From positions 1-32,630 of the forward strand of contig CAUBMI010000019.1 of the NCBI GenBank assembly GCA_958436995.1: 32,630 bases of DNA. The letters run 5' to 3'. The translations under genes were made by a program, and so were the position numbers. Of the stretch, positions 24,062 through 32,630 are shown in pieces. Every line of letters starts with the position of its first letter. Position 1 is the stretch's first letter. The notes under the pieces are model-generated. The model did no database searches. It was not told the origin of the DNA and saw only the letters and a program-made list of their open reading frames with translations. The stretch is from an uncultured Collinsella sp. Its GTDB lineage: Bacteria; Actinomycetota; Coriobacteriia; Coriobacteriales; Coriobacteriaceae.

Positions 24062-24182
24062 GTCCCGAGGGGCGGGGCATAAGGTCGCCTGCTCGGACAG
24101 TCCTGCTCGCACGGAGAGCACATTAAGTGCTCTCCGGCTCGTGCGGAACTCGCGATCGACCTTATGCCCCGCCCCTCGGGAC
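24062..24182. repeat. Large palindromic element, copy 1 (54-nt core, 26-bp arms)
   Basis: Arms 24062-24087 and 24157-24182 are exact reverse complements over 26 bp, with ends GTCCC and GGGAC. Between them lies a core (24097-24150) with an inner hairpin: GGAGAGCAC (24113-24121), loop ATTAA, GTGCTCTCC (24127-24135), flanked by CGCAC/GTGCG pairing. The core matches copy 2 at 30527-30580 in 52 of 54 positions. The two differences (24114 G and 24134 C versus A and T) are paired with each other, so the stem is kept. The arms share no sequence with copy 2 apart from the ends. It lies in the sdaA leader. Function unknown; no transposase is nearby. Confidence 0.85.
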
Positions 24183-24276
24183 TAAGGATACATGGTAGAG
24201 GCGCATGTGCTCCAAAATTCATTGGCTGCTGACGTTGCGTATGCCCATATCGAAATATCTTCACCACCGGATTAAT

Positions 24277-24308
24277 AAAAAAGAAGTACCGGTTGGGGCC
24301 GGTACTTC
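24277..24308 (-). terminator. Rho-independent terminator of metK
   Basis: GAAGTACCGG (24283-24292) and CCGGTACTTC (24299-24308) form a perfect 10-bp stem with a 6-nt loop. Six A's on the plus strand (24277-24282) give a U-run on the minus-strand transcript. It is about 40 nt past the metK stop. Between it and copy 1 of the palindromic element (24183-24276) I see only a short stretch likely to hold the sdaA promoter; no clear -35/-10 pair. Confidence 0.85.
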
Positions 24309-24349
24309 TTTTGGTGCATCGATATGTGGCTGCAGCTTTTGCCGTTGGC

Positions 24350-25630
<1,281 letters not shown>

Positions 25631-25851
25631 GATTGTCCTTTCAAAAACGTGTCCCGGCGACCGTTACCATTCCGACGGGCTCTCTATGCAAGGGCACATC
25701 ATAGCGCGTAAATCAAACATTCACACCCTTTCCGCACCTACTCATTTAAGTCTGTCCCCAATGAGTGGGTCGGTGCCCTTTGTGCGGAGGTGGGCATTGT
25801 TGCTTTATACTAATGCGGTTAGACATCCATCCTGCAATCGAGGAGATTTCC
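25631..25851. promoter_or_regulatory. Divergent metK/gltX intergenic region
   Basis: On the minus strand TATGAT (25698-25703) is a candidate -10 box for metK, without a convincing -35. On the plus strand TATACT (25806-25811) is a candidate -10 for gltX. An imperfect hairpin, CCTACTCATT (25737-25746) with AATGAGTGGG (25760-25769), lies between them. A GAGGAG ribosome site is at about 25840-25845. The string ATGAGTGGGT here recurs at 27392-27401, before priA. Promoter calls are by eye only. Confidence 0.4.
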
Positions 25852-27327
25852 ATGGCATCAGACGTTCGCGTCCGCTTTGCACCCTCACCGACGGGCAAGC
25901 TGCACATCGGTGGCGCCCGCACCGCTATCTATAACTGGGCTTTCGCCCGTGCAAACGGCGGCACGTTCATCCTGCGCATCGACGACACCGACCCCACCCG
26001 CTCTACCGACGAGAACACGCAGATTATCCTGCGCGCCATGCGTTGGCTGGGCCTGGACTGGGACGAGGGTCCCGAGGTGGGCGGCGATTTTGGCCCCTAC
26101 GCCCAGACCGAGCGCCTGGACCTGTACAAGCAGGCCGCCCAGAAGCTTTGGGACGAGGGCAAGGCCTATCCCTGCTTCTGCACCAAGGAGCAGCTCGACG
26201 CCGATCGCAAGGCCGCGCAGGAGCGCAAGGACCCCTTCCAGGGCTATCAGCGCCGTTGCCGCGACTTTGATCCCGAGGAGGCCCGCCGTCGCATCGAGGC
26301 CGGCGAGTCCTACGTCCTGCGCATCAAGGTGCCCGAGGACCGCGGCGACGTCGTCATCCACGACGCCGTTCACGGCGAGGTGACCTTCGACGCCAAGGAG
26401 CTCGACGACTTTGTCATCTTCCGCTCCGATGGCACGCCCACGTACAACTTTGCGACCGTCGTCGACGACGCCATGATGAAGATCACCCATGTCATCCGCG
26501 GCGACGACCACCTCTCCAACACCCCGCGCCAGGTCATGGTCTACGAGGCCCTCGGCGCGCCCGTGCCCACGTTCGCCCACATCTCCATGATTCTGGGCGC
26601 CGACGGCAAGAAGCTCTCCAAGCGCCACGGCGCCACCTCAGTAGAGGAGTACCGCGACGCCGGCTACCTGTCCGACGCTTTCGTCAACTATCTGGCGCTG
26701 CTCGGCTGGTCGCTTGACGGCGAGACCACGATCATCCCGCGCGATGTCCTGGCCAGCAAGTTCTCACTCGACCGCATCTCCAAGAACCCGGCGACCTTCG
26801 ACCCCAAGAAGCTCGACTGGGTCAATGCCGAGTACATCAACGGCATGTCCGATGCCCAGTTTGCCGACGAGATCATGGTCCCCGAGCTGCACGAGGCGGG
26901 TCTCATCGAGGGCAACGTCGAGTACGGCGAGGACTGGATTGACGCACTCGCTGCCATCGTCAAGCCGCGCACCAAGATGCCAGCCGACGCCGTGACCGTC
27001 GCCGCTCCCATCTTTGCTACGGCCGAGACGCTCGAGTATGACGAGAAATCCGTCAACAAGGGCCTGGCCAAGGAAGGCATGGGTGCCATCCTGGACGCCG
27101 CCAAGGCCGCGCTCGAGGGCGTGGACGAGTGGACTGCCGAGGCCATCGACGCCGCGCTTGAGCCGCTGCCCGAGCAGATGGACCTTAAGAAGCGCGTGGT
27201 GTTCCAGGCCGTGCGCGTCGCCGTTTGCGGCAACATGGTGAGCCCTCCGCTGGGCGAGACCATGGCGCTCGTCGGCCGTGACGACTGTCTGGCGCGTATC
27301 GACCGCGCCCGCACGATGGCGCTGTAG
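25852..27327 (+). CDS. gltX: Glutamyl-tRNA synthetase
   Basis: Charges tRNA-Glu with glutamate (or possibly also tRNA-Gln, followed by amidotransfer). The 491-residue class I synthetase has the HIGH-type motif RFAPSPTGKLHIGGARTA (HIGG about 18-21), FILRIDDTDPTRS, FVIFRSDGTPTYNFATVVDD and the KMSKS-type motif KKLSKRHGA (about residues 253-261). The C-terminal anticodon-binding region is complete. The ATG at 25852 follows GAGGAGATTTCC; an in-frame extension upstream to 25765 crosses the likely promoter and is not family-like. It stands alone, with its own terminator before priA. Confidence 0.95.
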   Translation: MASDVRVRFAPSPTGKLHIGGARTAIYNWAFARANGGTFILRIDDTDPTRSTDENTQIILRAMRWLGLDWDEGPEVGGDFGPYAQTERLDLYKQAAQKLWDEGKAYPCFCTKEQLDADRKAAQERKDPFQGYQRRCRDFDPEEARRRIEAGESYVLRIKVPEDRGDVVIHDAVHGEVTFDAKELDDFVIFRSDGTPTYNFATVVDDAMMKITHVIRGDDHLSNTPRQVMVYEALGAPVPTFAHISMILGADGKKLSKRHGATSVEEYRDAGYLSDAFVNYLALLGWSLDGETTIIPRDVLASKFSLDRISKNPATFDPKKLDWVNAEYINGMSDAQFADEIMVPELHEAGLIEGNVEYGEDWIDALAAIVKPRTKMPADAVTVAAPIFATAETLEYDEKSVNKGLAKEGMGAILDAAKAALEGVDEWTAEAIDAALEPLPEQMDLKKRVVFQAVRVAVCGNMVSPPLGETMALVGRDDCLARIDRARTMAL

Positions 27328-27350
27328 TCGCTGCGCAAACGTTTGTATCC

Positions 27351-27386
27351 GAGCCCCGTTCACCCCGAGCGGGGCTCTTGTTTCTG
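27351..27386 (+). terminator. Rho-independent terminator of gltX
   Basis: GAGCCCCG (27351-27358) pairs with CGGGGCTC (27370-27377) and is followed by TTGTTTCTG. It lies about 24 nt after the gltX stop, so gltX is a separate transcription unit from priA. Confidence 0.8.
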
Positions 27387-27405
27387 TACCGATGAGTGGG
27401 TTGCT

Positions 27406-27434
27406 GGGACAAAATAATCAGTGGTGTTTGTCCC
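27406..27434. repeat. Intergenic hairpin with GGGACAAA/TTTGTCCC stem
   Basis: GGGACAAA (27406-27413) and TTTGTCCC (27427-27434) form an 8-bp stem with a 13-nt loop, about 33 nt before the priA start. The right arm and its flank, TTTGTCCCACC, are identical to part of the sdaA terminator at 22398-22408. It may be a priA leader structure or one copy of a small dispersed repeat. Confidence 0.5.
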
Positions 27435-27467
27435 ACCCCTTTCAGGTCCGTTCGTTAGAGGTGGTGT

Positions 27468-29921
27468 ATGGCTCAACAACTGTCGCTGTTTGGTTCACCG
27501 GAACCGGAGGAGTCTCCGGCGGCACCGGCATCCGCTGCTGCCTCGGCCAAGCCCGATCCTGTACCTGAGCCCATTGCCGCCTACTCGTGCGTGGTTCTCG
27601 ATATCCCCACCCGTGCGCTGTCCGAACTGTTCGCTTACGGCATTCCTGAGTCCCTTGCCAACGAGGCCCAGGTCGGATCGACGGTCCTGGTCCACTTTGG
27701 CAACCGTGCCGCCGCAGGCTACATCGTCGATATTGCGCCCGAGCTGGGCGACCTGCAAGGCAACAACGCCCTTGACCTTTCGCGCATCAAGCCTGTCGAA
27801 GCCATCCTCAGCAAACCGCTCTTTACCGCCGAGGCTGCCCGCATTGCGCGCTGGATGAGCCGCGAGTATGTCGCGATGCTTTCCGAGTGCCTGCGCCTGT
27901 TTTTGCCACCGGGCGGCAGCCCGCGTGTGGTCAAGGGCGACGACGGCGTGTGGACGGTTGAACGTCCAGCCGTCAAACCCATCCAAAACCGCTGGGTGAT
28001 GCTTACGCCCGAAGGCTTTGACTACACGCCACCCAAGACCGCGGTCCGCCAGCGCCAACTCATCGAGGCGCTCCAGTGCGGACCGGTCACGACGCGCGAC
28101 CTCAACCTTCTCTATAACAGCATGTCGGCGACCATCAAGGCGCTCGAAAAACGCGGCGTTGTGGTGGTGGAAGAGCGCCGCGCCTGGCGTGGCTGCGGCG
28201 AGCAGACCACGCTGTCCTCGGCAAGCGGCAAAGCGCCGGTCTCCCTTACCAGTGGCCAGCAGCAAGCACTTGCTCAGATCGAGCGTGCCCGTCTGGACGC
28301 TCATGGCGACGTGGTGCTGGTAGACGGCGTCACCGGCTCAGGCAAAACCGAGGTCTACCTCTCCGCCATCGAGCGCGTGCTCGCAGCCGGTCGCTCTGCC
28401 TGCGTGCTGGTGCCCGAGATCTCACTGACGGCCCAGACCGTCGGCCGCTTCCGCTCGCGCTTTGGCGAGACGGTCGCGGTTTTCCACTCGCGTCTTTCGG
28501 CTGGCGAGCGTCTGGACCAGTGGGATATGGTCGCCAGCGGTGCGGCCCGCGTGGTGGTCGGCGCCCGCTCGGCTCTCTTTTGCCCGCTCAGCGACTTGGG
28601 CCTCATCATCATCGACGAGGAACACGAGACAAGTTACAAGCAGGGCTCCAGTCCGCGCTACCACGCGCGCGAGGTGGCGGCCGAGATGGCGCGGCGCTAT
28701 CGCTGCCCGCTCGTGTTGGGCTCCGCCACGCCTTCTGCCGAGGCCCTCGACCGCTGCCGTCGTGGCACGTATAACGGTGCCACTTGGACGCGTGTCGAGA
28801 TGCCCGAGCGCCCGGGACACGCCGTGCTTCCCACGGTCCGCATTGCCGACCTGCGCCGTGAGTTTTCTCACGGCAGCCGCTCCATGTTCTCAAAACCCTT
28901 GATGGAGGGCTTGGAGCGTGTGGTCGAGCGCCGCGAGAAGGCCGTGCTGCTGCATAACCGCCGTGGCTTTGCGCCGTTCCTGATGTGTCGCGAGTGCGGC
29001 TGCGTTCCCACCTGCAACCACTGCTCCACCGCGCTTACGTATCACGAGCGCACGCACACGCTGCAATGTCACACATGCGGATCCTCCTGGCGCGTGCAGC
29101 CGTATCCCGCGCCCACGAGTCGTTGCCCCAAATGTGGCAGTCGCTACCTGGCAAAAATGGGGCTGGGCACGCAGCAGATCGAGGACGCACTGCACCAGAT
29201 GCTGCCCGAGGACGTCGCCATCATCCGCATGGATGCCGATTCCACGCGCGGCAAGGATGCGCACAAAAAGCTGCTCGAGCAGTTCGATGCTGCCGATTGC
29301 GCCGTGTTGCTGGGCACCCAGATGATCGCCAAAGGCCTTGACTTTCCCGAGGTCACGCTCGTGGGTGTGGTCAATGCTGACTTCGCCCTCAAGCTGCCGG
29401 ATTTCCGCGCAGGGGAGCGCGCCTACGATTTGCTTGAGCAGGTCGCCGGTCGCGCCGGTCGCGGCGATCGCCCTGGCGAGGTCATCATCCAGACGTATCT
29501 GCCCGAGGATCCGGTCATTCGCGCCGTCGCCGAGCACGATCGCTCGATCTTTACCGACTACGACCTGGACCAGCGTCGCGACGCGCTGTACCCGCCGTTT
29601 GTGCGCCTGGTCAACATCTTGGTGTGGTCGGCGAACCGAGACGACGCGCAGGACTACATCGGGCGTATCGCAAAGCTTCTTGAGCGCCGCTGGCATGCCG
29701 CCGCGCCCGATTTTTTGCGGGCGGGGAGTGCCGTGCCGCAGGTGCTGGGTCCGGCTTCGTGTGTAATCGAGAGAGCCAAGGACCGTTACCGCTTCCATCT
29801 GCTTGTGAAGTCGCCCGTGGGGTACCATGTTTCTGATGATATCGACGCCTGCCTCAAAGAGGTGGGCTCCGTGCGCGGCGTGAGCGTGAGCGTTGACGTC
29901 GACGCTTATGATTTGATGTAA
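27468..29921 (+). CDS. priA: Primosomal protein N' (replication restart helicase PriA)
   Basis: 3'-5' DNA helicase that reloads the replisome at stalled forks. The 817-residue protein has an N-terminal DNA-binding domain (about 40-140, CVVLDIPTRALSELFAYGIP) and Walker A DGVTGSGKTEVYLSAIE (Lys about 293). The DEEH box is in LIIIDEEHETSYKQ (about 383-386). A zinc-binding insert has eight cysteines in CxxC pairs (about 507-560: CRECGC, CNHC, CHTC, CPKC). Late helicase motifs LLGTQMIAKGLDFPEVTLVG and VAGRAGRGDRPGEV follow. The first 35 or so residues are Pro/Ala-rich and not family-like. The ATG follows AGAGGTGG. def starts 18 nt after its stop. Confidence 0.95.
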   Translation: MAQQLSLFGSPEPEESPAAPASAAASAKPDPVPEPIAAYSCVVLDIPTRALSELFAYGIPESLANEAQVGSTVLVHFGNRAAAGYIVDIAPELGDLQGNNALDLSRIKPVEAILSKPLFTAEAARIARWMSREYVAMLSECLRLFLPPGGSPRVVKGDDGVWTVERPAVKPIQNRWVMLTPEGFDYTPPKTAVRQRQLIEALQCGPVTTRDLNLLYNSMSATIKALEKRGVVVVEERRAWRGCGEQTTLSSASGKAPVSLTSGQQQALAQIERARLDAHGDVVLVDGVTGSGKTEVYLSAIERVLAAGRSACVLVPEISLTAQTVGRFRSRFGETVAVFHSRLSAGERLDQWDMVASGAARVVVGARSALFCPLSDLGLIIIDEEHETSYKQGSSPRYHAREVAAEMARRYRCPLVLGSATPSAEALDRCRRGTYNGATWTRVEMPERPGHAVLPTVRIADLRREFSHGSRSMFSKPLMEGLERVVERREKAVLLHNRRGFAPFLMCRECGCVPTCNHCSTALTYHERTHTLQCHTCGSSWRVQPYPAPTSRCPKCGSRYLAKMGLGTQQIEDALHQMLPEDVAIIRMDADSTRGKDAHKKLLEQFDAADCAVLLGTQMIAKGLDFPEVTLVGVVNADFALKLPDFRAGERAYDLLEQVAGRAGRGDRPGEVIIQTYLPEDPVIRAVAEHDRSIFTDYDLDQRRDALYPPFVRLVNILVWSANRDDAQDYIGRIAKLLERRWHAAAPDFLRAGSAVPQVLGPASCVIERAKDRYRFHLLVKSPVGYHVSDDIDACLKEVGSVRGVSVSVDVDAYDLM

Positions 29922-29939
29922 CAACCCGAAAGGATGGCC

Positions 29940-30473
29940 ATGGAAGCCAACGGAATCGTACTGTCGCCCGACCCTCGTCTGCGCCAGGAGTGCGCCGTCA
30001 TCGAGGAGATCACCCCGGCGATCGAGGCGCTTGCCGAGAAGATGAAGAAGATGATGTTCGACAACGGCGGTTGCGGCCTTGCTGCCCCGCAGATCGGTGA
30101 GCTCATCCAGCTCGTCACCATCGACTGCGACTACACCGACAAGAACGACTATGACCCGTACGTGCTCATCAACCCCGTGATCGTGGAGCAGAGCGACCAT
30201 CTGGTGCCGTTTAGCGAGGGCTGCCTGTCCATCCCTGGCATTAGCTGCGAGATCGAGCGTCCCGACCATGTCGTCGTCGAGGCGTACGACTTGGACGCAA
30301 ACCTGATTCGCTATGAGGCTTCGGGCGATCTGTTCTGCGTGTGCCTGCAGCACGAGATTGATCACCTGCATGGCAACACCATGTTCGAGCGACTGAAGCC
30401 GATGCAGAGGATCAAGGCAGTCAAGGAGTACCAGGACGCCCTGGCCCGCGGCGCTCGACCGGGCGAGACGTAG
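29940..30473 (+). CDS. def: Peptide deformylase
   Basis: Metalloenzyme that removes the formyl group from the N-terminal Met of new proteins. The 177-residue protein has the three family motifs: GCGLAAPQIG (about 44-53), EGCLSIPG (about 93-100, metal-binding Cys) and QHEIDHLHG (His 138 and 142, Glu 139). There are two in-frame ATGs, at 29934 and 29940. The GAAAGG ribosome site lies directly against the first, so the second is favoured. It follows priA closely. Its partner fmt lies 365 nt downstream, separated by palindromic element copy 2. Confidence 0.94.
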   Translation: MEANGIVLSPDPRLRQECAVIEEITPAIEALAEKMKKMMFDNGGCGLAAPQIGELIQLVTIDCDYTDKNDYDPYVLINPVIVEQSDHLVPFSEGCLSIPGISCEIERPDHVVVEAYDLDANLIRYEASGDLFCVCLQHEIDHLHGNTMFERLKPMQRIKAVKEYQDALARGARPGET

Positions 30474-30484
30474 TAGGTCCCACC

Positions 30485-30621
30485 GTCCCCTTCCGCCGCA
30501 GGGCTTAGGTTTTGCTCCATGCTCAAACAGTCCTGCTCGCACGAAGAGCACATTAAGTGCTCTTCGGCTCGTGCGGAACTGCGCGTGGAGCAATAACCTA
30601 AGCCCTGCGGCGGAAGGGGAC
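30485..30621. repeat. Large palindromic element, copy 2 (54-nt core, 35-bp arms)
   Basis: Arms 30485-30511 and 30595-30621 are exact reverse complements over 27 bp. After a single bulged T (30594) the pairing goes on for 8 bp: TTGCTCCA (30512-30519) with TGGAGCAA (30586-30593). The core at 30527-30580 matches copy 1 in 52 of 54 bases; the inner stem is GAAGAGCAC/GTGCTCTTC around ATTAA, with the A-T pair replacing the G-C pair of copy 1. Arm sequences are unrelated to copy 1 except for the terminal GTCCC and GGGAC. It begins 12 nt after the def stop. Function unknown. Confidence 0.85.
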
Positions 30622-30697
30622 TGCGTTTTCGTGCTCCTTTTCGCCCGGGTGCCGTCGGGCCAGGGATGGGCGTCTTCGCTGATAATTGCTTTGTTGG

Positions 30698-30727
30698 AAG
30701 AGCTGCTTTTATTGCGGCTCTTTCTTT
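30698..30727 (+). terminator. Possible terminator or attenuator before fmt
   Basis: AAGAGCTGC (30698-30706) and GCGGCTCTT (30714-30722) form a 9-bp stem (one G-T pair) with a 7-nt loop, followed by TCTTTGGTTTT. It could end the priA-def transcript or act in the fmt leader. The rest of 30622-30838 is unusually T-rich. It holds no gene I can support and no clear promoter; the ribosome site GAGGGGAGA is at about 30822-30830. Confidence 0.5.
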
Positions 30728-30838
30728 GGTTTTGGGTATATTTGTTCTTGTTGAATTGTTATTGCGGATGGGCTGGGTACTTGGCTTTCCGCTGTCATTT
30801 GTAGCCGTCTCGGCTTTGGTTGAGGGGAGACGTCCTTT

Positions 30839-31759
30839 ATGCGTATTGTGTTTATGGGTACGCCTGATTTTGCTGTGCCTTCGCTGACTTCGCTTGTTGA
30901 GGCTGGGAACGAGATTGCGCTTGTTGTTACTCGTCCTGATGCTGTTCGTGGGCGTGGTAAGAAGCTTGAGCCTTCTCCTGTTAAGGCCAAGGCGCTTGAG
31001 CTGGGGTTGCCGGTTGTTGAGGCTAATCGTATGACGCCTGAGGTTGTTGAGGTGCTCCAGGCTGCCCAGGCTGATATTTTCTGTGTGGCTGCCTATGGTT
31101 GCATTTTGCCCGATGAGGTGCTGCATATGGCGCCGCTTGGTATTGTGAATGTTCATGCTTCGCTGCTGCCTCGTTGGCGTGGGGCTGCTCCTATTCAGCG
31201 TGCGATTCTCGCTGGTGATGAGGTTGCTGGCGTTTCTATCATGCGCATTGGGCACGGCGTGGATACTGGTGCTTATTGTGCTCAGGCTTCCACGTTGGTT
31301 TCCGGTAAGCATGCTGAGGCGCTGACCATGGAGCTTGGTGAGCTTGGCGGCAAACTGCTGGCTGATACGCTTCCTTCTCTTGCCGATGGCACCGCCGTGT
31401 GGACTGAACAGGATGAGGCGCTCGTCACCCATGCTGCCAAGATTTCCAAGCAGGAGATGCGCTTGGATCCGCAGATGGCGGCGCTTGATTGCGTGCGTCA
31501 TGTGCTGGCTTCGTCCGATACCGCGCCTGCTCGTTGCGTGATTGCCGGCAAGACCGTGCGTGTGCTCGATGCTGCGGCGGCTGATGTGTCGCTCGGCGAG
31601 GGTCAGGTTCTCGTTAAGGCCAAGCGTGTTTACCTGGGCCTTTCTGATGGCTCGGTTGAACTGCTCGAGGTTAAGCCTGATGGCAAGCGTGCTATGACTG
31701 CTTCTGCTTGGGCTGCTGGCCTGCAGGGTGCCGATCTTATCTGGGGTGTTTTGTCATGA
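30839..31759 (+). CDS. fmt: Methionyl-tRNA formyltransferase
   Basis: Formylates Met-tRNA(fMet) with 10-formyl-THF for translation initiation. The 306-residue protein begins MRIVFMGTPDFAVPSLTSLV and has TRPDAVRGRGKKLEPSPVK, then AAYGCILPDEVL and the active-site region VNVHASLLPRWRGAAPIQRA. GVSIMRIGHGVDTGAY follows, with a normal C-terminal domain. The ATG follows GAGGGGAGACGTCCTTT. The stop overlaps the rsmB start (ATGA). Its codon use is odd: many codons end in T (gtt, gct, ctt, cct), whereas priA, def and gltX use mostly C- or G-ending codons. Confidence 0.95.
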   Translation: MRIVFMGTPDFAVPSLTSLVEAGNEIALVVTRPDAVRGRGKKLEPSPVKAKALELGLPVVEANRMTPEVVEVLQAAQADIFCVAAYGCILPDEVLHMAPLGIVNVHASLLPRWRGAAPIQRAILAGDEVAGVSIMRIGHGVDTGAYCAQASTLVSGKHAEALTMELGELGGKLLADTLPSLADGTAVWTEQDEALVTHAAKISKQEMRLDPQMAALDCVRHVLASSDTAPARCVIAGKTVRVLDAAAADVSLGEGQVLVKAKRVYLGLSDGSVELLEVKPDGKRAMTASAWAAGLQGADLIWGVLS

Positions 31760-32630
31760 GCAAGCTGTCTCCCGCGCGCAAGCTTGCGCTCGATGTGCTG
31801 ATGGAGGCCGATCGCCGCGGCATGTATGCACGCGACGTGCTGTCCTCTCGCGCATCGGCCAAGGCTATTGACCAGCGCGATTCCGCTTTTGCCGCCCGCT
31901 TGGCGCTGGGTGTTGCCGCCACGCAGGGTATTTTGGATGAGCTGCTCGATCAGTTTCTCGATAAGCCTAAAAAGGTTGCGCCGCGTGTTCGCATGGCGCT
32001 TCGTATCTCGGCCTTCGAGATGCTCTATCTGCATACGCCGGGCCGCGTTGCCGTAAGTCAGGGTGTTGAGCTGGTTCGCTGCGGGGCTAAGTCTGCCGCT
32101 GGCTTGGCCAATGCTGTACTGCATAAGGTTGCAGACAATGTTGAGGACTTTGCTACTGCGTCCGATGTGGATGAGTCTGAGCGACGTTTGGTTCGTCTGT
32201 CGCGCCTGATGGGTCTACCTCGCTGGCTATGCGCTCGCATTATGGCGTCGTTTGACACTCCAGAGGGTGCGCTTAACTTTGCCGGCAATCTGGCCCCCGC
32301 ACCGCTGGCCCTGCATGAGAACGCCTTTGCGTCCAAGCCCGATCCGTATATCTCGCAGCTTGTGGCACCCGTGTTCCCGGGTTGCCATGCTCCGGTCGAT
32401 GCTCAGGTTACGGTTGCGTCGGGCGTATTTGAGCGTGCTGCTGCCGTGGCCTCGGACCTTAACGCCCAGCTTATCGCCACAGCTGCCACGCGCCCTGGCA
32501 GCTGCCTTGAGATTGGTGCCGGCCGTGGCACCAAGACCTATGTGATGATGTGCCAGGCCAAGCGTGCGGGCTATGAGCGTCAGCATACGGCGCTCGATCT
32601 GCATGATCGCAAGTGCGATCTGAATCTCGC
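31756..32630 (+). CDS. rsmB: 16S rRNA cytosine-5 methyltransferase RsmB/Sun (3' end outside the window)
   Basis: Methylates a cytosine of 16S rRNA (C967 in E. coli). About 291 residues are present and the reading frame is open to the window end. Residues 1 to about 125 are a NusB-like domain (SPARKLALDVLMEADRRGMY, then ALRISAFEMLYLHTPGRVAV and GLANAVLHKV). The methyltransferase part follows, with SQLVAPVFPG and the SAM loop LEIGAGRGTKTYVM at about residues 251-264. Most RsmB proteins have a CAAPGGKT-type loop there, so GAGRGTKT is a divergence. The catalytic cysteines would lie beyond the window. ATGA overlap with fmt and the same T-ending codon bias in its first part. Confidence 0.85.
   Translation, partial: MSKLSPARKLALDVLMEADRRGMYARDVLSSRASAKAIDQRDSAFAARLALGVAATQGILDELLDQFLDKPKKVAPRVRMALRISAFEMLYLHTPGRVAVSQGVELVRCGAKSAAGLANAVLHKVADNVEDFATASDVDESERRLVRLSRLMGLPRWLCARIMASFDTPEGALNFAGNLAPAPLALHENAFASKPDPYISQLVAPVFPGCHAPVDAQVTVASGVFERAAAVASDLNAQLIATAATRPGSCLEIGAGRGTKTYVMMCQAKRAGYERQHTALDLHDRKCDLNL

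Noticed and set aside
24062..24182. Translation of the palindromic core as a peptide (EEHLMCS...CEQDC-like on the minus strand, similar in both copies)
   Set aside because: The similarity follows from the conserved DNA core. The two differences keep base pairing rather than protein sequence, and no start with a ribosome site is present.
24062..24182. Invertible promoter (phase-variable inverton) flanked by 26-bp inverted repeats
   Set aside because: The segment between the arms is itself mostly palindromic and shows no promoter; no invertase is nearby. Inversion would change almost nothing.
25631..25760. SAM riboswitch in the metK leader
   Set aside because: No recognisable SAM-I or SAM-II type core, and only a short leader is available.
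28890..30593. Long minus-strand open frame opposite priA and def
   Set aside because: Antisense shadow of well-supported genes; composition is not protein-like.
30666..30887. Short hydrophobic open frame (about 73 residues) before and overlapping fmt
   Set aside because: It overlaps the fmt start by 49 nt and has no clear ribosome site. Its hydrophobicity follows from the T-rich DNA, and it crosses a terminator-like hairpin.

Overview
The window looks like chromosome of a high-G+C, anaerobic, gut-type actinomycete of the class Coriobacteriia; Collinsella or a close relative is my best guess. The guess rests on the protein style, an oxygen-independent cobalamin pathway, an Fe-S L-serine dehydratase and a priA-def-fmt-rsmB block. 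It was made without any database search.

Region 1 (1 to about 16.9 kb, + strand) is one tightly packed cobalamin (vitamin B12) operon of 17 genes: cbiF-cbiD-cbiL-cbiG-cbiH-cbiET-cbiA-cobT-cobU-cobS-(cobU-like/cobC fusion)-cbiB-cobD-cbiP-cobO-cbiC-cbiJ. Nearly every junction is a stop/start overlap (ATGA, GTGA, TGATG). Together the genes cover corrin-ring methylation and contraction, amidation, adenosylation, aminopropanol attachment and nucleotide-loop assembly. Cobaltochelatase, uroporphyrinogen methyltransferase, cobalt uptake and lower-ligand synthesis are not in the window. A cobalamin riboswitch on the minus strand at the left edge points leftward, so another B12-controlled gene or operon, possibly carrying some of these functions, starts just outside.

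Region 2 (about 16.8-17.0 kb) is a junction. It holds a degenerate IS21-type transposase (IstA) fragment, a 13-bp inverted repeat around a 43-nt spacer, and a 21-bp tandem duplication. Base composition drops visibly here, from very G+C-rich gcg/cgc-dominated codons on the left to a more moderate composition on the right. This suggests the B12 island was acquired horizontally.

Region 3 (17.0-25.6 kb, - strand) holds a MacAB-like export system (adaptor, ATPase, permease), a membrane-anchored L,D-transpeptidase, a one-chain L-serine dehydratase and S-adenosylmethionine synthetase. Region 4 (25.8 kb to the end, + strand) holds gltX, priA, def, fmt and the start of rsmB, which runs off the right edge.

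The most unusual structure is a pair of large imperfect-palindrome elements at 24062-24182 (leader of sdaA) and 30485-30621 (between def and fmt). They share a nearly identical 54-nt hairpin core (52 of 54 bases, the two differences forming a compensatory base pair). Their long outer arms differ in sequence yet are each self-complementary: 26 bp perfect in one copy, 35 bp with one bulge in the other. This looks like a dispersed structured RNA/DNA element that I cannot assign to a known family.
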